A stretch of 5,187 bases of DNA from positions 1 to 5,187 of the forward strand of contig CALFGH010000217.1 in NCBI GenBank assembly GCA_937958315.1, read 5' to 3'. The notes below the pieces were generated by a model. It was not told where the DNA came from and did not search any database. It worked only from the letters and a program-made list of their open reading frames with translations. The position numbers and the translations under genes are program-made. Below are positions 1-5,187 of the stretch, in pieces; the first letter of the stretch is position 1, and every line of letters begins with the position of its first letter. Source of the DNA: an uncultured Collinsella sp. (GTDB taxonomy: Bacteria > Actinomycetota > Coriobacteriia > Coriobacteriales > Coriobacteriaceae).

Positions 1-629
1 AGGCCCTCGCCCGAGGGCCACCACAGGCCTCGCTCCACGCAGCGCGCCGTCTCGTCCTCACCCAGCAGCTTGCCATAACGCACGAGACCGTCACCAGTCA
101 GCTGAACCTGATCCCAGCCCGCGGTCTGACGCCACTCATCAAGCGCCACGGCGGCCTTGACCACGCGCTCGCGCTGAAACAGACGCTCGGGACCCTCATC
201 CCCCAGCACATACAGCGCCGGGTACACCTCGCCACGCATGGCGTCGGCAAGAACGCCAAGCTTGCCGCGTACGCCGGCCTTCCATGCTGTCCAGGCGCAA
301 GCGTCAAGTGTCGACACGCCGAGCAACGGCACGTTGGCGCCGCGTGCTAGACCCTTTGCGGTGGAGATGCCGATACGCACGCCCGTAAACGAACCCGGGC
401 CGCGGCCGACCACATAACGGCCGACGTCGCTGCGATCCAGGCCGGTCTGCTTCAGTACGCCATCAACAGTATTCACGAGTTCCACGTTGGCATGGCGGCG
501 ACACAGATGGTCCCCACTTACCAGCTTTGCCTCGCCTGTCTGCACATCAATCCAGCTTGCCGCGCAGGCAAGCATGTCGGTCGATGTGTCAAGCGCCACC
601 ACCAGCGCGTTGTCGTTATGCAAGCTCAT
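1..629 (-). CDS. tsaB: TsaB, t6A tRNA-modification subunit (partial, 3' end beyond window)
   Basis: TsaB is the non-catalytic ASKHA-fold partner that dimerises with TsaD and, with TsaE, transfers threonylcarbamoyl to A37 of ANN-decoding tRNAs in the cytoplasm. I translated this frame by hand. It is open from an ATG at 629-627 to the left edge, giving 209 complete codons and no stop. It has the N-terminal LDTST strand/loop at residues 13-17, an RRHAN segment at 44-48 (the family's RRHSE-like motif) and the hallmark GRGPGSFTGVRIG at 75-87, followed by STAKGLA. Family members are usually about 210-250 residues, so most of the TsaB domain is present. A C-terminal RimI fusion, known in some bacteria, cannot be judged. 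The start overlaps the tsaE end by 14 bases in another frame, with TAAGG at 639-643 about 9 bases upstream. In related genomes rimI and tsaD commonly follow. Identity is secure from the motifs. Confidence 0.95.
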   Translation of the reverse strand, partial: MSLHNDNALVVALDTSTDMLACAASWIDVQTGEAKLVSGDHLCRRHANVELVNTVDGVLKQTGLDRSDVGRYVVGRGPGSFTGVRIGISTAKGLARGANVPLLGVSTLDACAWTAWKAGVRGKLGVLADAMRGEVYPALYVLGDEGPERLFQRERVVKAAVALDEWRQTAGWDQVQLTGDGLVRYGKLLGEDETARCVERGLWWPSGEG

Positions 630-1122
630 CTTGTACAGCCTTATCTATCAAATGGGAAAGCTCATTCGCGCGCTCGCCGTGCGCCTCGAGCGTTATCGTT
701 CGCACGTCGCTGTCGTCCTCATCGCGCTTAAGCGTCACCGAAAGATACTCATCTGTCAGTTCATCCTGAAACTGCTCGCCCCATTCCAGCAGGCAAACAC
801 CCTCATAGCCCAGCACGTCAAAAATGCCCGTATCCTCAAGCTCGTAGGCATGCTCCAGGCGATACAGATCAAAATGGAACAGCGGAATACGTCCCTGGTC
901 ATGAACGGCCATGAGCGCGAACGTAGGGCTCGTGACCATATGCTCATCGCCCAGAGCGCGCGAGACGCCCTTGGTAAAGTGGGTTTTTCCCACACCCAAG
1001 CCACCGGTCAAAATCAGCACATCGCCATCTTCTAGACACGGTGCGACCAGTTCGCCAAAGTGCTCCGTATCGGCAGTACGAGCCGTTCTGTAGGTACCTA
1101 CCCCCAGGCGCTCCAGGGACAT
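616..1122 (-). CDS. tsaE: TsaE, ATPase of the t6A tRNA-modification complex
   Basis: TsaE is the small P-loop ATPase that binds the TsaB-TsaD dimer and is needed for turnover in bacterial t6A37 synthesis. The 168-residue product has a Walker A loop GGLGVGKT at residues 40-47 and the family SPTF motif at 65-68. It also has HFDLYRL at 83-89, containing the conserved Asp-x-Tyr-Arg, an LEDTG segment at 95-99 and a CLLEWGE strand at 110-116. These match the TsaE (YjeE) signature in order and spacing. Length is typical, with a slightly long charged C-terminus. The ATG at 1122-1120 has TAAGGAG five bases upstream, which settles the start. The gene lies 12 bases after udg and overlaps tsaB by 14 bases, so TsaE and TsaB are probably made by coupled translation, as fits partners in one complex. 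Confidence 0.97.
   Translation of the reverse strand: MSLERLGVGTYRTARTADTEHFGELVAPCLEDGDVLILTGGLGVGKTHFTKGVSRALGDEHMVTSPTFALMAVHDQGRIPLFHFDLYRLEHAYELEDTGIFDVLGYEGVCLLEWGEQFQDELTDEYLSVTLKRDEDDSDVRTITLEAHGERANELSHLIDKAVQDELA
639..643 (-). promoter_or_regulatory. Probable ribosome binding site of tsaB within tsaE
   Basis: The minus strand reads TAAGG within the last tsaE codons, nine bases before the tsaB ATG at 629-627. It is weaker than the other sites in the operon. With the 14-base gene overlap, reinitiation by ribosomes ending tsaE is likely to contribute. Confidence 0.55.
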
Positions 1123-1127
1123 ATGCG

Positions 1128-1134
1128 CTCCTTA
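1128..1134 (-). promoter_or_regulatory. Ribosome binding site of tsaE
   Basis: The minus strand reads TAAGGAG directly after the udg stop codon (1137-1135), five bases before the tsaE ATG at 1122-1120. It supports this start and fills most of the 12-base gap. Confidence 0.85.
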
Positions 1135-1755
1135 TTATTCCGAGGCGGTCTCCGGCGCGGGGTGCCGCTCCAGATAGTCGCCCAGCATCTTAAAGTCTTC
1201 CTCCAGCAACTCCTGCCACGCCGGATTGCGCAGCGCCGCCGCAGGATGAAACGTCGGCATCACCACAAAGTGCCCCATCTGATGGAACCTGCCGCGCAGC
1301 TTGGTAATGCCGATCTCGGTCTTGAGCACAAAGTGCGTTGCGGGATTGCCGAGCGTCACGATGATATCGGGCCAGATGCTTCGAATCTGCTCGCGCAAAA
1401 ACGGTGAGCAAGCCAGCACTTCCTCGGGACGCGGATTGCGGTTTCCCGGCGGGCGACACTTAAGCACGTTGGCAATATAAACATCCTCGCGCTTAAGACC
1501 TGCCAGGGACAAAATGCCGTTGAGGTCTTCACCCGCCGCCCCCACAAAGGGTTCGCCCTGCAAATCCTCGTTGCGACCCGGTGCTTCACCAATAAACATG
1601 ACGCGGGCGCGGGGATTTCCCACACCAAACACGATATTGTGACGCGACTGGTAGAGCTGGCAGAGGTGACAATCGCCCAGAACAGCCTCAATCTCCTCGA
1701 GCGCGACCTCACGTGGCGCCTGATGGGTATGGCCGGGGATGTGCATGACGCCCAT
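1135..1755 (-). CDS. udg: Family 4 uracil-DNA glycosylase (4Fe-4S)
   Basis: This enzyme excises uracil from DNA, left by cytosine deamination or dUMP misincorporation, as the first step of base excision repair. In the 206-residue form chosen here, the glycosylase motif GEAPGRNED is at about residues 56-64, followed by GEPFVGAAG. KCRPPGNRNPRP starts at about 99, and the C-terminal motif HPAAALRNP is at about 170-178. Four cysteines at about 29, 32, 100 and 116 (CxxC, then C-x15-C) fit the iron-sulfur cluster of families 4 and 5. The GEAPG motif with Glu favours family 4. The frame is open to an ATG at 1803, but that start overlaps alr by 40 bases. The ATG at 1755-1753 has TAGGAG five bases upstream, and a third in-frame ATG lies at 1746-1744. 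Its position between alr and tsaE is unusual for the cluster. Family assignment is strong; the substrate range is not readable here. Confidence 0.95.
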   Translation of the reverse strand: MGVMHIPGHTHQAPREVALEEIEAVLGDCHLCQLYQSRHNIVFGVGNPRARVMFIGEAPGRNEDLQGEPFVGAAGEDLNGILSLAGLKREDVYIANVLKCRPPGNRNPRPEEVLACSPFLREQIRSIWPDIIVTLGNPATHFVLKTEIGITKLRGRFHQMGHFVVMPTFHPAAALRNPAWQELLEEDFKMLGDYLERHPAPETASE

Positions 1756-1760
1756 AGCGG

Positions 1761-1766
1761 CTCCTA
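1761..1766 (-). promoter_or_regulatory. Ribosome binding site of udg, overlapping the alr stop codon
   Basis: The minus strand reads TAGGAG; its first three bases are the alr stop codon. It lies five bases before the ATG at 1755-1753, the same spacing as for nnr and tsaE. This decides the udg start in favour of 1755 over the longer frame from 1803. Confidence 0.85.
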
Positions 1767-2909
1767 CACGTAGACCTTGTCGAGGCGCATACCAAAGCCG
1801 CATGCGACCTCGTAGTTAATCGTTCCGCGCAGTCGCGCCATCTCGTCCATAGTAATCTCGGCATCGCCGTCGCGGCCGACAATAATCATCTCGTCACCAT
1901 ACTCGGCCTCGGGAATCTCGTGTGCCGGGTTGGACTGAATGGCGACCATAAACTGATCCATGCAGATATTGCCAACCTGACGCACGCGCTCGCCGCGATA
2001 CAGCACGTCCATACGATTGGAAAGCGTACGCGATAGGCCGTCGGCATAACCGATCGGCAGCGTGCAGATCTGAACGCGCGTACGCGGCACGCGGTAGGTA
2101 AAACCGTAGCCCACGCCCTCGCCCATCGCAGGGTGTGCCACGCGCGTCACGCGCGCATGGACGCTCATAACGGGATCGAGCTGCATCACGCGGCCACTCA
2201 GCTCGCACGGCTGCATGCCATACAAGCCAACACCGGCGCGAATCATATCAAAATGCATCGAGGGGTCGAGCATCGATGACGGCGTATTAGCACAGTGCAC
2301 GATGCCGCACTCAAAACCCGCATCCTTAATGGCCTGAACGGCCTCGGTAAAGCGCTGGCACTGCAGTTTGTAGTCCCAACCCGAAGGCTCGTCTGCCGTG
2401 GCGAAGTGCGTAAATACGCCATCGCACTGAATACCGCGATGGAAACTAATGCCACGCACAAAGTCGAGCACCTGCGTATAGTGAACGCCGATGCGGTTCA
2501 TGCCCGTCTCGATGGCGAGGTGATACTTACCCACCTTGCCCGCCGCGACGGCACATTCGCCATACGCAAGAGCAAAGTCGGACGTATAGACCGAGGGCAT
2601 GATATCAAACTCGAGCAACGTCGGAATAGCCTCGATAGGCGGCTCGCTAAGGATGAGGATGGGTTTCGTAATCCCGCCCTGTCGGAGCTCAACGCCCTCG
2701 CTAACCGTCGCCACGGCAAACATGTCGGCACCGGCCGAATACATAATCTTGGCGCACTCAACAGCTCCATGACCATAAGCGTCGGCTTTAACCACGCAGC
2801 ACAGGCGCTGACGCGGATTCAGCAAATTCTTATAGGCCCTCGTGTTGCGGCGGAGCGCCCCGCGGTCAATCTCGACCCAGGACCAACGCGTCAAATCGGC
2901 TTTATTCAT
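1764..2909 (-). CDS. alr: Alanine racemase (PLP-dependent)
   Basis: Alr interconverts L- and D-alanine with pyridoxal phosphate and supplies D-alanine for peptidoglycan in the cytoplasm. At 381 residues it has normal length. The N-terminal TIM-barrel carries the PLP lysine in VVKADAYGHG (Lys41, Tyr45). ETGMNRIG at 134-141 includes Arg139, and HCANTPSS at 205-212 and IRAGVGLYG at 223-231 follow. The C-terminal beta domain has GYGFTY with the expected catalytic Tyr268, then PIGYADGLSR at 285-294 and NICMDQFMV at 314-322. An oddity is Ala132 (codon GCC at 2514-2516) where many alanine racemases have the carbamylated lysine of a K-x-D-T-G-M motif. The start lies 2 bases after the nnr stop and has only weak upstream signals (GGA at 2919-2921, AAAGG at 2924-2928), so it probably depends on ribosomes finishing nnr. 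The next in-frame Met is residue 56, inside the fold, so this start stands. A broader-specificity racemase is a less likely alternative. Confidence 0.95.
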   Translation of the reverse strand: MNKADLTRWSWVEIDRGALRRNTRAYKNLLNPRQRLCCVVKADAYGHGAVECAKIMYSAGADMFAVATVSEGVELRQGGITKPILILSEPPIEAIPTLLEFDIMPSVYTSDFALAYGECAVAAGKVGKYHLAIETGMNRIGVHYTQVLDFVRGISFHRGIQCDGVFTHFATADEPSGWDYKLQCQRFTEAVQAIKDAGFECGIVHCANTPSSMLDPSMHFDMIRAGVGLYGMQPCELSGRVMQLDPVMSVHARVTRVAHPAMGEGVGYGFTYRVPRTRVQICTLPIGYADGLSRTLSNRMDVLYRGERVRQVGNICMDQFMVAIQSNPAHEIPEAEYGDEMIIVGRDGDAEITMDEMARLRGTINYEVACGFGMRLDKVYV

Positions 2910-2911
2910 AA

Positions 2912-4528
2912 TTAGTCATCCGACCTTTCGTCTGTGATTCCCAGATCATCGAGCGCATCCTTTGCCGCCAGCTCCATGGCGGGACCGATCAAGTCGATAA
3001 GATCGGTCGCGATAACGCTCTTCTCGCCAAACTCCGTCGCCGCGGCAAAACCGGCATAGCTATGAAGTGCGACGGCATACGAGTACAGCAGCTCCCAACG
3101 ATCCATCTCGTCGCGCATAGTGGCCAGCGTGCCGGCCAGAATGCCTGCAAGGACGTCACCCGAGCCAGCGGTCGCCAACGACGCCGGGCCCGAGAGCGGC
3201 AGTAGCACACGCTCAACACCGCAAATGGCTGTCGTCGGGCCCTTAGCGATAACAACGAGGTTATCGGAACCAGCGGCCCAGACAACCTTTTGCGCAGCAG
3301 CGATCGCGGTGCCAAGGTCATTGACCTCATCGCCGGCAACGAGACGCGAAAGCTCGCGATAATGCGGCGTCATGACGAGCGGCTGCTCGCGACGATACAT
3401 CTCGGGATTGCTGTCGATGCCGTCGATTGCAATCTTGGCAAGGCAGTTGAGAGCATCGGCATCCAAGATAAGCGGCACGTCGAGCTCGAGCAGGCCCGAA
3501 ACCACCTGCATGGCACCGGCAGACGTCGTCATGCCGGGACCACACAGCACACAGCTGTATTTCTTGGCAATCTCACATACCGTCATGCGCGCAGCGGCAC
3601 CAAAAGACCCGCGGGAATCAGATGGAATGGCAAAGACCGGAATCGAGGGGAGCGCCATGCGAATAAGGTTGGCACATGCATCTGGCGTCGCGACCGCCAC
3701 ATAGCCGGCACCTGCGCGGGCAGCGGACTTAGCAGCCATAATGGCGGCACCAGGATACTGCGCCGATCCAGCAACAATGAGCACCGAGCCGCGCGAGTAC
3801 TTATCGATATTCGTGGGCAGCGGAGCAAAGTAGTCCACAAGGTCGCCGGGTTCCACAATCTCGGCAGCATGGTCGACATCGTCAATGACCTCATCAAGGC
3901 GGTCGTACAGGCCACCGCAGACCAGATCGCCTGCGTATTCGGGACCGTCAGCGCTGTATAGGCCAATCTTAGGAGCAATCATCGTCACCGTACGCTCGGC
4001 ACGAATGCAGTCATCGTCAACCACACCCGTCTCGGCATTCAGGCCAGAGGGAACATCGATGGAGACAACACAATCGGCATTTACATTGACCGTGGGAATC
4101 CAGATTGAAAACGGCGCACGGAGATCACCGTGAAAACCAGTACCAAAAATGGCATCGACTACAACATCAGCCTTATCGATCAGCACCTCCAGCTCATCGC
4201 GAGAGGGGCCGACACACACGTGCACGTCGCGACCGGCAGTGCGGCGGGCAACATGACGAGCGAGAGCGGCAGGGATCTCATCCGGCTCAACCGGGGAGAC
4301 AATACCAACATCAACGCCCTTATGCGTCAGAATGTCAGCGGCAACCCAGCCATCTCCACCATTGTTGCCAAAACCGACCAATACAAGGACGCGATCGGGG
4401 TTGAGCTTTAAAATCTCATTGGCGGCAAATTCGCCCGCCAACTCCATGAGTTCGGCCTTCGAGGTGCCCTCACGCTCGATGATATCTTCGAGGCGAACGA
4501 CTTCCTCGGTACTCAAAACCGGTTTCAT
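2912..4528 (-). CDS. nnr: Bifunctional NAD(P)H-hydrate epimerase/dehydratase
   Basis: Nnr repairs NADH and NADPH damaged by hydration. The N-terminal domain epimerises R- and S-hydrates, and the C-terminal domain dehydrates the S form back to NAD(P)H using ADP or ATP. The 538-residue length fits the fused bacterial form. The epimerase half shows GFGNNGGDG at 52-60, DAIFGTGFHG at 125-134 and SIDVPSGLNAETG at 156-168. The ribokinase-like dehydratase half starts near 225-245 and shows RGSVLIVAGS at 246-255, YPGAA at 258-262, RAGAGYV at 271-277, GPGM at 330-333 and LDADALN at 355-361. It ends with TPHYRE at 387-392 (a variant of the common TPHPGE), KGPTT at 429-433 and ATAGSGDVL at 452-460 with the expected catalytic Asp458. 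All key motifs of both halves are present, so I expect both activities. The ATG directly follows the acpS stop, with TAGGAG five bases upstream. Confidence 0.97.
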   Translation of the reverse strand: MKPVLSTEEVVRLEDIIEREGTSKAELMELAGEFAANEILKLNPDRVLVLVGFGNNGGDGWVAADILTHKGVDVGIVSPVEPDEIPAALARHVARRTAGRDVHVCVGPSRDELEVLIDKADVVVDAIFGTGFHGDLRAPFSIWIPTVNVNADCVVSIDVPSGLNAETGVVDDDCIRAERTVTMIAPKIGLYSADGPEYAGDLVCGGLYDRLDEVIDDVDHAAEIVEPGDLVDYFAPLPTNIDKYSRGSVLIVAGSAQYPGAAIMAAKSAARAGAGYVAVATPDACANLIRMALPSIPVFAIPSDSRGSFGAAARMTVCEIAKKYSCVLCGPGMTTSAGAMQVVSGLLELDVPLILDADALNCLAKIAIDGIDSNPEMYRREQPLVMTPHYRELSRLVAGDEVNDLGTAIAAAQKVVWAAGSDNLVVIAKGPTTAICGVERVLLPLSGPASLATAGSGDVLAGILAGTLATMRDEMDRWELLYSYAVALHSYAGFAAATEFGEKSVIATDLIDLIGPAMELAAKDALDDLGITDERSDD

Positions 4529-5068
4529 CTATGCTCCTAGCGCATCTTGCGGAACATCATCCAGATGTTCCGACAAAGCAGATTGTTGCAGCTGTTCGAG
4601 CTCGTCCAAGACAGAACGAGCCTCTTTAAATGTCTGAGCAACGCGCTCCTTCGTGCTCACTTTTTGTTCCTTGGGTTTAGGTCGAGCATCCTCGGTGATC
4701 GCAATGGCATTAGCGACAGCCAAGTCACCCGTCAGGGTAATAGAAAGAGCAACCTCGACAACACCCAATTCCTGAGCGATTTCGAGAGCGCGGCCCGAAA
4801 GCAGCGCTTTTGGCTTGCCGAGCTTATCGCGCGTTACAGAAACGTCTTTACGGCCGACGCCCTGGCTAAAACCGGTTCCAAGCGCCTTAAGCACCGCCTC
4901 GCGAGAAGCAAAGCGACTGGCATAGTGCGCGGCAGGGCGAGACGATGCATCGCAATACGCACGCTCTTCATCGGTAAACACACGCCGGGCAAACGCAGGC
5001 GTCTTCTCAAGGATTGATTTCATTCGGGAAATCTCGACGATATCAACGCCGATTCCGGCTTCAGCCAT
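4529..5068 (-). CDS. acpS: Holo-[acyl-carrier-protein] synthase with C-terminal extension
   Basis: AcpS transfers 4'-phosphopantetheine from CoA to a serine of acyl carrier protein, activating it for fatty acid synthesis. In the 179-residue form chosen here, GIGVDIVEI at 5-13 carries the Mg-binding Asp9. RFASREAVLKALGTG at 52-66 carries Glu57, and GKPKALLSG follows near 86-94. The last core strand, SITLTGDLAVANAIAI, ends near 124. The usual Lys before the Mg-binding Glu is Arg here, a conservative change. Typical AcpS proteins are about 120-130 residues; this one continues for about 50 more. The tail has a basic linker (RPKPKEQK) and then a charged, probably helical stretch rich in Glu, Leu and Gln. 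The longest frame starts at 5080, but the perfect ribosome binding site GGAGGTGA at 5071-5078 lies inside those extra codons and points to the ATG at 5068-5066. It is the first gene of the operon, and its stop abuts the nnr start. Confidence 0.95.
   Translation of the reverse strand: MAEAGIGVDIVEISRMKSILEKTPAFARRVFTDEERAYCDASSRPAAHYASRFASREAVLKALGTGFSQGVGRKDVSVTRDKLGKPKALLSGRALEIAQELGVVEVALSITLTGDLAVANAIAITEDARPKPKEQKVSTKERVAQTFKEARSVLDELEQLQQSALSEHLDDVPQDALGA
4534..4539 (-). promoter_or_regulatory. Ribosome binding site of nnr inside acpS
   Basis: The minus strand reads TAGGAG, five bases before the nnr ATG at 4528-4526. It lies within the last sense codons of acpS (Leu-Gly-Ala), whose TAG stop (4531-4529) directly abuts the nnr start. 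Ribosomes ending acpS would therefore sit on the nnr start region, which favours coupled translation. Confidence 0.85.
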
Positions 5069-5070
5069 AA

Positions 5071-5078
5071 TCACCTCC
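5071..5078 (-). promoter_or_regulatory. Perfect Shine-Dalgarno of acpS, fixes the start
   Basis: Read on the minus strand this is GGAGGTGA, fully complementary to the usual 16S rRNA 3' end. The GGAGG core lies five bases before the ATG at 5068-5066. The farther ATG at 5080-5078 overlaps this site and has no comparable site of its own, so initiation at 5068 is preferred. Confidence 0.9.
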
Positions 5079-5097
5079 ATGCTGCACAGACTAAGAT

Positions 5098-5127
5098 ATT
5101 GTAGCCCGTTCGCAGAAGATGCGACAA
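5098..5127 (-). promoter_or_regulatory. Putative sigma-70-type promoter of the acpS operon
   Basis: The minus strand shows TACAAT at 5103-5098 (5 of 6 matches to TATAAT) and TTGTCG at 5127-5122 (4 of 6 matches to TTGACA), separated by 18 bases. A transcript would start near 5090, giving a leader of about 22 bases before the acpS ATG with its strong ribosome binding site. It is the only convincing promoter I found upstream of the operon. The -10 is good and the -35 is modest. No operator, riboswitch or attenuator fits in so short a leader. Confidence 0.6.
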
Positions 5128-5177
5128 ACGAGGGTCAAAAACACAGCGACAGTGGAGTGGTGGCCGCTTTTTAACAC

Positions 5178-5187
5178 AAAAAAGGGG
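5178..5187 (-). terminator. Possible tail of an upstream gene's intrinsic terminator (cut by window edge)
   Basis: On the minus strand the window opens with CCCC followed by six T. This resembles the right arm and T-run of a Rho-independent terminator whose left arm would lie beyond 5187. If so, a minus-strand gene ends just outside the window and acpS starts a separate transcription unit. The stem cannot be seen, so this is inference from a partial signal. Confidence 0.35.

Noticed and set aside
487..1035. Plus-strand frame of 182 residues opposite tsaE and the end of tsaB
   Set aside because: It lies antisense to clearly identified genes, shows no family motif and has no convincing binding site. 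Long antisense frames are expected in GC-rich coding DNA.
2295..2915. Plus-strand frame of 206 residues opposite alr
   Set aside because: It is fully antisense to alr, whose motifs are intact, and its translation has no recognisable domain. I treat it as a shadow frame.
3350..3370. TPHYRE in the Nnr dehydratase domain instead of the common TPHPGE, taken as a sign of lost activity
   Set aside because: This loop varies among active homologues, and the catalytic GSGD motif and the KGPTT segment are intact.
3290..3961. Plus-strand frame of 223 residues opposite nnr
   Set aside because: It is antisense to the dehydratase domain of nnr, is rich in Arg, His and Gly, and has no motif or promoter.
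4130..4411. Plus-strand frame of 93 residues with a protein-like composition
   Set aside because: Its soluble-looking composition is a by-product of the complementary strand of the conserved epimerase motifs. I saw no ribosome binding site or family match.
4660..4760. Loss of a conserved His in the last strand of AcpS (SITLTGD instead of a Ser-His form)
   Set aside because: As I recall it, the E. coli AcpS also has a Thr-Leu form at this position rather than Ser-His, so this is normal family variation.
5133..5138. TTGACC on the minus strand as the -35 of the acpS promoter
   Set aside because: It is a better -35 match than TTGTCG, but it lies 29 bases from the TACAAT box and no suitable -10 sits 16-18 bases downstream.
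5145..5172. Possible hairpin followed by T on the plus strand, with a T-run on the other side as well, resembling a bidirectional terminator
   Set aside because: Only AGCG/CGCT plus one further pair around a mismatch can form, with a large loop. That is too weak to call without a folding calculation.

Overview
The window holds six genes, all on the minus strand, which tile almost every base from 5068 down to the left edge. In transcription order they are acpS, nnr, alr, a family 4 uracil-DNA glycosylase (udg), tsaE, and tsaB, which runs off the left end. I see no RNA gene, mobile element, CRISPR array, integration site or broken gene. GC content is clearly above half. The order acpS-nnr-alr-tsaE-tsaB is the arrangement I know from Actinomycetota, where rimI and tsaD usually follow. 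Together with small intergenic gaps and strong GGAG-type ribosome binding sites, this suggests an actinobacterial chromosome, possibly a gut Coriobacteriia such as Collinsella. The genus is inference from general look and gene order, not from a database match.

Layout from the right edge: 5184-5187 and the A-run at 5178-5183 look like the tail of an intrinsic terminator for an upstream minus-strand gene outside the window. The roughly 110-base leader at 5069-5187 carries a plausible sigma-70-type promoter (-35 near 5122-5127, -10 at 5098-5103) and a perfect GGAGGTGA ribosome binding site at 5071-5078. acpS (4529-5068) abuts nnr (2912-4528) with no gap. nnr is 2 bases from alr (1764-2909), alr is 8 bases from udg (1135-1755), udg is 12 bases from tsaE (616-1122), and tsaE overlaps tsaB (1-629) by 14 bases. 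This is almost certainly one transcription unit with coupled translation.

The operon gathers basic maintenance functions. AcpS activates acyl carrier protein for lipid synthesis. Nnr repairs damaged NAD(P)H hydrates. Alr supplies D-alanine for peptidoglycan. The glycosylase removes uracil from DNA. TsaE and TsaB belong to the machinery that makes the t6A37 modification of ANN-decoding tRNAs. They do not form one pathway; what they share is expression in growing cells.

No undescribed system is visible. The points most worth a second look are an alanine racemase with Ala at the position usually held by the carbamylated lysine, an AcpS with a charged helical tail of about 50 residues, the glycosylase placed inside an otherwise conserved cluster, and stop codons that double as part of the next gene's ribosome binding site. 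Two longest-frame starts (acpS and udg) should be moved downstream on ribosome-binding-site evidence.
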